Below the pieces are notes generated by a model that was not told where the DNA came from, did not search any database, and worked only from the letters and a program-made list of their open reading frames with translations. From positions 592 to 10,000 of the forward strand of contig DNDP01000045.1 in the NCBI GenBank assembly GCA_003484235.1: 9,409 bases of DNA. The letters run 5' to 3'. Within the stretch, counting starts at the first letter, position 1, and each line of letters starts with the position of its first letter. Position numbers and translations under genes: made by a program. Below are positions 1 through 6,359 of the stretch, piece after piece. Source of the stretch: Verrucomicrobiales bacterium. Its GTDB lineage: Bacteria > Verrucomicrobiota > Verrucomicrobiia > Limisphaerales > RI-55.

Positions 1-246
1 CCCAAGATGACGATGCTCAATCTGGGCATCACTCCGGGAGCCTACCGCATCGGCACGCAGGACATCGACATGACACAGATCTTCGGGATGATCATGGAAA
101 TCGATCCGTCCGGCGGAGGCTTCAAGTTTGTCGGCCTCATGCAGGGCACGCTCGAGCTCGATTCCGTGGGCACCGAAAAGGACAGCCGCGTCGCCGGTTC
201 AATCAAGGGCGAACTCTTCAACTTCAGCGGCATGGCGGGACAATGA
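1..246 (+). CDS. C-terminal end of an unrecognised protein (5' end outside window)
   Basis: The reading frame is open from the first base and ends at a TGA at 244-246, leaving 81 visible codons. The gene therefore almost certainly begins upstream of the window, and the in-frame ATGs at 7 and 13 need not be starts. The visible tail alternates hydrophobic and polar residues with many glycines (a G-A-Y-R-I-G stretch, then G-T-L-E-L-D-S-V-G and G-S-I-K-G-E-L-F-N-F-S-G). This suggests the last strands of a beta-rich, possibly secreted domain. No catalytic motif, membrane helix or metal site is visible and I do not recognise the family. The next gene starts 19 bp downstream in the same frame and direction, so the two may be co-transcribed. 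Confidence 0.6.
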   Translation, partial: PKMTMLNLGITPGAYRIGTQDIDMTQIFGMIMEIDPSGGGFKFVGLMQGTLELDSVGTEKDSRVAGSIKGELFNFSGMAGQ

Positions 247-264
247 CGGGCTCACCTCGCGGCC

Positions 265-1233
265 GTGCCACTGCTCACGTCAACTTATCGCGCGCCGTGG
301 TGGTTGCCGGGGGGACACGCACAGACGCTGGGTCCGCGACTCTTGCGCCGCGCGCCGCCGGTGAACTACCGGCGCGAACGCATCGCCACGCCGGATGGCG
401 ACTTCCTCGACCTTGACTGGTCGAAGTGCGGCGGTGCGCGCGTCGTCGTGATCCTGCACGGGCTGGAGGGGTGTTCCCGGAGTCGCTACGTGCTCGGGTT
501 CGTCCATGCGCTGAACGGCGCCGGCTGGGATTGCGTCGTGCTCAATTTCCGCGGCTGCGGAGGCGAACTGAACCGGGCGTGCCGTCTGTACCACAGCGGT
601 GAGACCGATGACCTGCATTCGGTCGTCGGACATGTCCTTGCCCAGTCCGATGTCGTGGAAGTGGCGCTGCTCGGCGTGAGCCTTGGGGGGAATGTCCTGC
701 TGAAATACCTCGGCGAGCAGGGCGACGGGATCGACCGACACATCGGCCGGGCCATGGCGTTGTCCGTGCCGTGCGATCTCGCTTCAAGCGCCGCGCAACT
801 GGCGCGTCCTACGAACCGGCTCTACATGCGCTACTTTCTGCGTTCGCTTGCGCGCAAGGCGCAGGGCAAGGCGGCCCAGTTCCCCGGCAGGTTTTCCACC
901 GAAGGTCTGGGGCGAATGGTGACGTTCGCCGAGTTCGACGGCCAGGTGACCGCGCCGCTGCACGGTTTCGCGGGCGCGGACGATTATTGGCGGCAGTGCA
1001 GTTCGCGGCTGTTCGTTCCCCGGATCCGCTTGCCCACCTTGCTGCTCAGCGCCCGCAACGATCCCTTTCTCACACCGGAGTGCTTTCCCGAAGAAGAGGC
1101 GAAGGCGAGCACGTGCTTCCACCTCGAAGCTCCGACCACGGGAGGGCATGTCGGATTCAGCAGCGCCCGATTGGGCGGGCCAACGTGGAGCGAGCGCCGG
1201 GCGGTGGAGTTTCTCGGCGGGGCGATGCCTTGA
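265..1233 (+). CDS. Alpha/beta hydrolase, YheT/COG0429 family
   Basis: This 322-residue protein is a predicted cytosolic alpha/beta hydrolase of the YheT-like (ABHD1/ABHD3-related) esterase group; its substrate is unknown. The N-terminus has the family's P-W-W-L-x-G-G-H-A-Q-T-L segment at residues 11-22. The oxyanion region is H65-G66. The nucleophile elbow is G-V-S-L-G-G with Ser139. The likely acid is Asp266 in R-N-D-P-F, and the base is His295 in G-G-H-V-G-F, so the triad looks complete. The family's helical lid segment, with T-A-P-x-x-G-F followed by D-D-Y-W, lies at about 229-242. Length is typical of the family. The start is GTG at 265: an in-frame stop lies at 244-246, no other ATG/GTG/TTG lies between, and the conserved N-terminal motif begins only a few residues later. 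No clear ribosome binding site is visible. Family assignment is firm; the physiological role is not. Confidence 0.93.
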   Translation: MPLLTSTYRAPWWLPGGHAQTLGPRLLRRAPPVNYRRERIATPDGDFLDLDWSKCGGARVVVILHGLEGCSRSRYVLGFVHALNGAGWDCVVLNFRGCGGELNRACRLYHSGETDDLHSVVGHVLAQSDVVEVALLGVSLGGNVLLKYLGEQGDGIDRHIGRAMALSVPCDLASSAAQLARPTNRLYMRYFLRSLARKAQGKAAQFPGRFSTEGLGRMVTFAEFDGQVTAPLHGFAGADDYWRQCSSRLFVPRIRLPTLLLSARNDPFLTPECFPEEEAKASTCFHLEAPTTGGHVGFSSARLGGPTWSERRAVEFLGGAMP

Positions 1234-1551
1234 CGGTCGGTCAGTGTGTGTTTGTCGGCCGTCTCGCGCACGAACCTGGTCCGCCGGTCTCCAGGGTCAT
1301 TTTGATCCGGGCTGCGGAACGCCCATTGGCCGGAATGGCGGGGACCGGGTGCAATCGGAAGTGGCGGTCAGCAGTTGGGCTGGACCATGCCGAGGGCGCG
1401 CAAGTGTTCGCCGGTAGGGCTGGCCGCCGAGTGAGTGTGAGGCGGACGCTCGTTCCCAAGCTCACGCCAACCGCCGTTCGCCGGGCGTCTGTTCATCGTG
1501 CCGTAGATGGTCGTCTGGGAACAATCGCATCTCCACCGTCCGCACGACGGC

Positions 1552-1631
1552 GCGCTCGAAAAGCGCCGCCCTACCGCTGAAACGCGGCGGTCCAAGCCGC
1601 GGGCTCGGACTGCTACAGTCCACTCCTGGAC
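1552..1631. repeat. Cluster of short inverted repeats (possible structured element)
   Basis: Several short perfect stems follow one another. GCGCT (1552-1556) pairs with AGCGC (1562-1566) across a 5-nt loop. CGCCGC (1564-1569) can pair with GCGGCG (1584-1589) as an alternative fold. GGACT (1607-1611) pairs with AGTCC (1617-1621) across a 5-nt loop. A TCCA/TGGA pair flanks a 4-nt loop just after, sharing bases with the previous stem. Each stem is short and the region is GC-rich, so chance pairing is possible; the density is what is notable. No uridine tract follows any stem, so none is a convincing intrinsic terminator. It might be a REP-like intergenic element or part of a structured RNA. Confidence 0.3.
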
Positions 1632-1675
1632 CTATGACCGCCACTCCCGATCGCACCCGCAGGGGTCGCGAATGG

Positions 1676-1704
1676 TTGACTCATGCTGCTCACGCCGGTA
1701 TGCA
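1676..1704 (+). promoter_or_regulatory. Possible sigma70-like promoter for the subtilase gene
   Basis: TTGACT at 1676-1681 matches the -35 consensus at five of six positions. It is followed by 17 bp and then TATGCA at 1699-1704, which matches only the first three bases of the -10 consensus; TGCAAT at 1701-1706 is an alternative with a 19-bp spacer. Transcription from the first pair would begin at or within a few bases of the ATG at 1711, giving a leaderless or nearly leaderless message. That agrees with the absence of a Shine-Dalgarno sequence before this ATG. The -10 match is weak. Confidence 0.3.
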
Positions 1705-1710
1705 ATTCTC

Positions 1711-4700
1711 ATGAGGCGCAGAATCCCTTCTTCCATCCAATCCGCCTTCGGTGTCGCTCTGCTCGTCGCGAGTGTTCACCAATCACACGCCCAGCCCGAA
1801 CATCGGATCAGTTCGTTCCAGGTTGCGTCACCTGGCCAGGCGCACTTGACGGTCACCACTCCGCCGAATGAGAGCTATTCGTTCATCGTGTCCTCCAATC
1901 TGACCGACTGGGCTCCGGCCGGCCCGCTGCCGCCGCTGAGTTACGATACCGTCACCGCCACCTATCTGCTGGAGTTTGAGCTGGAAAGACCGCTGGCTGC
2001 CTATCAGGTGGCTTACGAACCGATCCCGCCGAATCCCACGCCGATCGCGCAGCTGCTTGCACCGGCGAACGACCCAGTCGTCGGGCACTTGCCGGACATG
2101 GGGGTTCCCTTTGAGAACGGTGAGGAAGAAGTGTCCAACACCGACGGCGTTCCCATTTCGCTCGCTCATCTTCTGGTCGTATTAGGCGACGGCACCACCG
2201 TGCAGGAGTTGAACACTTTGCTCACGGCGGAGAATGTCGTCCTGGCCGGTGCGATTCCCGAAATGCACCTTGGAGTCCTGCGCCGCAACTCCATCACCAC
2301 GCTGGCGGAACTGAACGACCTGGCCGACCGCCTGACCGCGACCGGGCTCTTTGACGCCGTGGCCCTCAATCTGGGCATGAGCCCGCCCCGGATCCTTGAG
2401 ACGCCCCTGCCTCAGTTGAACCGGGTGGGTCGCCAGCGGGAATTTCTCGAATGGACGTGGGAAACTCCAGGCCTTGGCGAGGGGCGGGGAGGCAACAACG
2501 GACTGGAGATGTCCCGCATCCCCCAGTTGTGGAACTGGCTGGACCACGGCTTCCGGCAACGCGAACTGATGGGGAACCACGAGGTGGCCGTCATTGAGTT
2601 TGCCTTCAATCCACACCGGGACTTGCACACCAACGTATTCCTGGGGACCAGCTTTTCCAGGCACCTAGAACAGGGTGATTTTGATCATGGTATTGCCGTG
2701 GTGGGAATCGTATCGGCATGGCGCAACAGATTTGGAACCGAGGGCGTCACGCCGCTGCCCATCGTCCGGGGTATTCCATTCCGGGCTAATCATACTTCGA
2801 GGCACGCCTACGAGGTGATCCGACTCTGGCAGCTGCGGGACTTGCTGCGAGGCGCAAACCCGCCCAGAATAATCAATATCTCCTCCGGCATGCCCTGGTA
2901 TAGTATCGGAGACCCCACCACCACCGAACGGGTTTCCGGCGTCACCTATGCCGAATGGATGGACGAACTGGGGGCGCTCTGGGCCCATGCTTTCGAAAAT
3001 CTGAACGAGGACATCGCGCAAACGGACTATCTCATCGTCTGCTCGGCCGGAAACGATGACGGCGTGGACGCTGCTTACAACAGCCCCATGGCCAACATCG
3101 CCTGCCGCCCCGAACTTCACGGAGTCGCACCCCAGTTCCTGACGGTGGAAAGCATTTCCGAAGACCGCACGCCCAGTGCCTATTCCAACTTCGATGCCGG
3201 CGGTCAGGGACACGCCGTTTCGGCCGGCGGAACCGACGTCACGGTCCTGCAGGGGCCGGGAACACTGGACTACAAGGTCAAGCAGTCGGGCACCTCCTTC
3301 GCCGCTCCCCTGGTCGCCGGCCTGGCCAGCTTCCTGTGGTCGTTGGATCCTACCTTGACGATCGGGGAGATGAAAACGCTGCTGCTCAATCCGAGCACGA
3401 CGCACGAAGTGGACTCGGGAGAACGGGCCGGATTGGTGGACGGCTTTTCGGCAGCACTTGCCATTGACCTGCTTCGCGGCAATCACGAACTGCAGCGTGC
3501 GCTGGTCGATGTGGATGACGGCACCAAGGATGGCAACCTTCGCCAGACGCTTCATCCTTCGATGGAGAATCCCGATCAAATCCACACCGAGGACGGTCGC
3601 CGGGGAGATGGCGCGGTCAACATGAAGGACTTCCGGGTGTTTCGTGATGCCTGGCTGCAGACAACCTCCAACGACGCCTACCTGGACGGCCCCCCGCTCC
3701 ATTTCAAGCGGGACCTGAACTTCGACGGGCTGGTTGTCGATCATCCGGCCTCACCGTTTCATCCGGAGCCTTACCACCTCAGCTCCTCCGCAGGCGAATC
3801 CCTTCCTGAGAAGGTTTACTCGCGTTACGATTTCAACGGCAATGGTCAACTGGATGCAGAAACGGACAGCGCGAACCCACCCCTGAGCGCCGTCTCACCC
3901 GTTCAGCGCGATCCAGACACGCCGGTGACCGGCTGGAGCCGGGGAGGCGGGCTCTTGCGCGACATCGACGTGCTCCTGGACGAGGACATCTGGGATCAGG
4001 GGGAAGAAAATGTCGTGCTTTCCTCCGCTCCCCCCTATCCGGCCAGCCTGCCCATGGGCTGGACGACGAACAGCCTGCTGACCTTGACCGTTCCCTACCT
4101 GCAATCGTGCGACTTCCATCTCGACATGGATGGCGGCACGCCCGAGGCCGTGGATGACAATTACGACGAACACCCGTTTTATCCGGTCCAGGAAGGTCTC
4201 GAGATTCAGAGCTACTTCAGTGTCACCAAGGGACGCTTCGGGGCGTGGCAGGGCGTGATCACAATTCCGTACGACATCATCTTTGACATCCCGACCGTCT
4301 CGATCCAATACCGCAAGACCCAGGGCAATGAACTGCACCAGTATATCGTCAACATCCTGCCCGAGGCCGGCGAGGACATCGGTCTGGTCCTGCGGTTCGA
4401 TGAATTGCAGCTCAACTCCAGCACCCGCTTCTTCGCCGCCTCCTACGTTGAGGGATCCGGCAACCCCGAATCCACCGAGGTTATCGCCCGGACACCGGGC
4501 GGCGGCATCTATGGGAGCCTCGTGATTCCGCTTGAGGAATACAGCAGCGAGGAGGCACGGAACCGGGCCCGCGTGGCCGCGACCGCAATGCTCGCCGGGG
4601 CAATGCAGTTTCCAACTGCACTGAATGGCACGCCGTCGTTCGAGGCGATCTTTGACACCGAATCGGATCCGGGTGGTGTCCGGGTGGACATCTACGGTCT

Positions 4701-4746
4701 CATCGCCACGTTCAACACCATGGTCGCGACCCCGACGAATCCCTGA
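1711..4746 (+). CDS. Secreted S8 (subtilisin-like) serine protease with dockerin-like calcium loops
   Basis: This 1011-residue protein is predicted to be exported and to cleave proteins outside the cytoplasm. The ATG at 1711 is chosen because it gives a good signal peptide: an R-R-R n-region, a hydrophobic core and a likely cleavage after S-H-A at residue 27. The frame is open further upstream, but that extension has no signal character. Residues ~30-110 contain a module with S-S-N-L-T-D-W (61-67). Residues ~150-225 resemble a subtilase N-terminal prodomain. The peptidase domain spans ~255-570, with His326 in D-H-G-I-A-V-V-G-I, oxyanion Asn448 in S-A-G-N-D-D, and nucleophile Ser529 in S-G-T-S-F-A-A-P. 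The usual catalytic Asp is replaced by Glu296 in V-A-V-I-E-F-A-F. EF-hand-like loops follow: a degenerate one ending near D640, D668-x-N670-x-D672-G, and D707-x-N709-x-N711-G. The last ~260 residues are beta-rich and unassigned. The sulfatase gene starts 83 bp downstream. Confidence 0.9.
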   Translation: MRRRIPSSIQSAFGVALLVASVHQSHAQPEHRISSFQVASPGQAHLTVTTPPNESYSFIVSSNLTDWAPAGPLPPLSYDTVTATYLLEFELERPLAAYQVAYEPIPPNPTPIAQLLAPANDPVVGHLPDMGVPFENGEEEVSNTDGVPISLAHLLVVLGDGTTVQELNTLLTAENVVLAGAIPEMHLGVLRRNSITTLAELNDLADRLTATGLFDAVALNLGMSPPRILETPLPQLNRVGRQREFLEWTWETPGLGEGRGGNNGLEMSRIPQLWNWLDHGFRQRELMGNHEVAVIEFAFNPHRDLHTNVFLGTSFSRHLEQGDFDHGIAVVGIVSAWRNRFGTEGVTPLPIVRGIPFRANHTSRHAYEVIRLWQLRDLLRGANPPRIINISSGMPWYSIGDPTTTERVSGVTYAEWMDELGALWAHAFENLNEDIAQTDYLIVCSAGNDDGVDAAYNSPMANIACRPELHGVAPQFLTVESISEDRTPSAYSNFDAGGQGHAVSAGGTDVTVLQGPGTLDYKVKQSGTSFAAPLVAGLASFLWSLDPTLTIGEMKTLLLNPSTTHEVDSGERAGLVDGFSAALAIDLLRGNHELQRALVDVDDGTKDGNLRQTLHPSMENPDQIHTEDGRRGDGAVNMKDFRVFRDAWLQTTSNDAYLDGPPLHFKRDLNFDGLVVDHPASPFHPEPYHLSSSAGESLPEKVYSRYDFNGNGQLDAETDSANPPLSAVSPVQRDPDTPVTGWSRGGGLLRDIDVLLDEDIWDQGEENVVLSSAPPYPASLPMGWTTNSLLTLTVPYLQSCDFHLDMDGGTPEAVDDNYDEHPFYPVQEGLEIQSYFSVTKGRFGAWQGVITIPYDIIFDIPTVSIQYRKTQGNELHQYIVNILPEAGEDIGLVLRFDELQLNSSTRFFAASYVEGSGNPESTEVIARTPGGGIYGSLVIPLEEYSSEEARNRARVAATAMLAGAMQFPTALNGTPSFEAIFDTESDPGGVRVDIYGLIATFNTMVATPTNP

Positions 4747-4829
4747 GCCTGCCCGGTCAGATGCGGTGGATCAGGTATGCCTGCCAATGCTTGCCTGTCG
4801 GTCCCGCGTTCCGTTTCAATCAATCCACC

Positions 4830-6335
4830 ATGCAAGCCATTCGTATCATCCAACTCGTCGGACTTGCGTTCCTGCTCGCGATTGTCGGGGAGGCAAGCGC
4901 CGCCGATCGCAGGCCCAACGTTCTCCTCATCCTCGCCGATGATCTTGGTTCGGTGGACCTGAACTGCTACGGCGCAACCGACCTGGTCACGCCGCATCTC
5001 AACGCGCTGGCGGCGGGTGGTCTGCGCTTCACCCAGTTCTACGCACCGGCCCCGGTGTGCTCGCCGTCGCGGGCGGCGCTGTTGACCGGGCGTTATCCCC
5101 AGCGCGCCGGAGTGCCGGGCAACGTGTCGTCCGAGGCCGGCAAGGTCGGGATGCCGGCGGCGCAGGTGACGATCGCCGAGGAACTGAAGCGGGCCGGCTA
5201 TGCCACCGCGCACATCGGCAAGTGGCACATGGGCAACGACAACTCCCGCCGGCCGGGCTTCGACCACTGGGTCTGCCTCGAGGGACAGGGCACCAGCTTC
5301 AACCCGGTGATGAACGTGGACGGCGCCACGGTCCGTTCGCGGGGCTACGTCACCGACGTGTTGAGCGAGCGCGCCGTTGCGTTCGTGAAGCAGGCGCGGT
5401 CCAAACCGTTCCTCCTGTTCTTCGCCCACAAGGCGGTCCATCCCGAGACCGTCCAGCGCGCCGATGGCAGCCTGTCCGATCCCGGCGCGTCGCATTTCAT
5501 CCCGGCCCCGCGCCACGAGAAGCTCTACACGGGCGCGAAGGTCCGGCGGCGTCCCAACGCCCGCACCACGCCCGAAGGCAAGCCGGCATTGGCGCGCGAC
5601 CTGCCCGGCCTGCCCCCGCTCGGACCGGCCACCGGCTCGAGCGACCAGACCATCCTCGACCGCCTGCGCATGCTGGCGGCCATCGACGAGAGCACCGGTG
5701 ACCTGCTCAAGGCACTGGAGTCCACCGGCCAGCTCGACAACACGCTGGTCATCTTCACCAGCGACAACGGCGGCGTGGGCGGTTACGCCCGCGAAGGGAT
5801 CACCCGCGCCGGCGAGGTGACCCACAACACGCCGCTGCGCAGCGGTAAGGGCAGCCTCTACGAGGGCGGCATCCGCGTGCCGTTCATTGCGCGCTGGCCG
5901 CGGTCAGTTCCCGCCGGCAGCACGACGGCAATTCCGGGAGTTCACGTAGACATCCTGCCGACATTCGCGGACCTCGCCGGCGCGCCGCTGCCCGACCAGC
6001 CGCTCGACGGCGTCAGCCTCGTTCCCGTCCTGAAAGCGCCGGCAACCGCGAAGCTTGGACGTGACGCGATCCATCATCACTTCCCCGGTTACCTTGAAAG
6101 CTACGTGCATGATCGCGGCTGGCGCACAACGCCCGTGAGCGTGATCCGCGAAGGGAATTTCAAGCTGCTCGAGTTTCACGAGGACGACCGGATCGAGCTC
6201 TACGATCTGGCCGCCGACATTGGCGAGCGAGCCGACCTGGCGACCTCCCGGCCGGAGAAAGCGCTGGCACTGCGCAGGAAGCTGGCCGAGTGGAGGATCT
6301 CCCTCGACGCGGCCATGCCGACCAGGAAGAAGTAG
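4830..6335 (+). CDS. Secreted arylsulfatase-like sulfatase (family S1, Cys-type FGly)
   Basis: This 501-residue enzyme is predicted to hydrolyse sulfate esters outside the cytoplasm, for example on sulfated glycans; the substrate cannot be read from the sequence. The ATG at 4830 gives a clean signal peptide (core I-I-Q-L-V-G-L-A-F-L-L, cleavage near A-S-A at 24). An in-frame ATG at 4761 adds 23 residues lacking signal character. Metal ligands Asp37-Asp38 sit in L-A-D-D-L-G. C77-S-P-S-R81 is the formylglycine motif, so a formylglycine-generating enzyme should be encoded elsewhere. K131-W-H133, His200 in F-A-H-K, Asp312-Asn313 in S-D-N-G-G and Lys340 in S-G-K-G-S complete the expected active site. 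The C-terminal subdomain has the usual E-L-Y-D-L segment. Length is normal for the family. It lies 83 bp after the protease gene on the same strand and may share its transcript. No strong Shine-Dalgarno is visible. The enzyme class is secure. Confidence 0.95.
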   Translation: MQAIRIIQLVGLAFLLAIVGEASAADRRPNVLLILADDLGSVDLNCYGATDLVTPHLNALAAGGLRFTQFYAPAPVCSPSRAALLTGRYPQRAGVPGNVSSEAGKVGMPAAQVTIAEELKRAGYATAHIGKWHMGNDNSRRPGFDHWVCLEGQGTSFNPVMNVDGATVRSRGYVTDVLSERAVAFVKQARSKPFLLFFAHKAVHPETVQRADGSLSDPGASHFIPAPRHEKLYTGAKVRRRPNARTTPEGKPALARDLPGLPPLGPATGSSDQTILDRLRMLAAIDESTGDLLKALESTGQLDNTLVIFTSDNGGVGGYAREGITRAGEVTHNTPLRSGKGSLYEGGIRVPFIARWPRSVPAGSTTAIPGVHVDILPTFADLAGAPLPDQPLDGVSLVPVLKAPATAKLGRDAIHHHFPGYLESYVHDRGWRTTPVSVIREGNFKLLEFHEDDRIELYDLAADIGERADLATSRPEKALALRRKLAEWRISLDAAMPTRKK

Positions 6336-6359
6336 ATCGGTGCCGACAGACGGCGGACA

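Larger units (their letters stand above)
1234..1710. other. 477-bp intergenic region without a convincing gene
   Basis: No open frame here on either strand has recognisable protein features. The frames that exist are short, arginine-, proline- and serine-rich, and overlap one another in the way expected of GC-rich noncoding DNA. The first ~300 bp show nothing I can assign. From about 1549 to 1632 there is a run of short inverted repeats (separate entry). At 1676-1704 there is a possible promoter for the downstream protease gene (separate entry). The region could be a decayed gene, a dispersed intergenic element or a long 5' regulatory region; the sequence alone does not decide. Confidence 0.6.

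Noticed and set aside
771..1580. 269-codon plus-strand frame overlapping the hydrolase end and running into the gap
   Set aside because: It is a shifted frame of the hydrolase gene with an arginine- and alanine-rich composition. The catalytic Asp and His are in the other frame.
1241..1656. Minus-strand small open frames in the hydrolase–protease gap
   Set aside because: They overlap in different frames, are rich in Arg, Pro and Ser, lack ribosome binding sites and match no family I recognise. They are more likely noncoding or decayed sequence than genes.
1507..1710. Upstream extension of the protease frame to an ATG at 1507
   Set aside because: The added 68 residues are Arg-, Ser- and His-rich and would bury the signal peptide that begins at 1711. 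They also overlap the inverted-repeat cluster.
2665..3744. 359-codon minus-strand open frame opposite the protease
   Set aside because: It lies across the subtilase catalytic region, where the plus strand has the His, Asn and Ser motifs. The antisense frame shows no domain.
4761..4829. Upstream ATG at 4761 for the sulfatase
   Set aside because: It adds 23 residues before a well-formed signal peptide; the ATG at 4830 places the n-region and hydrophobic core correctly.
4692..5825. 377-codon minus-strand open frame opposite the sulfatase
   Set aside because: The sulfatase strand carries every expected catalytic motif; the antisense product has low complexity and no family signature.
6336..6359. 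Terminator between the convergent sulfatase and kinase genes
   Set aside because: Only a 10-base palindrome (TCGGTGCCGA, 6337-6346) is present, with no T-tract on either strand; too weak to call.
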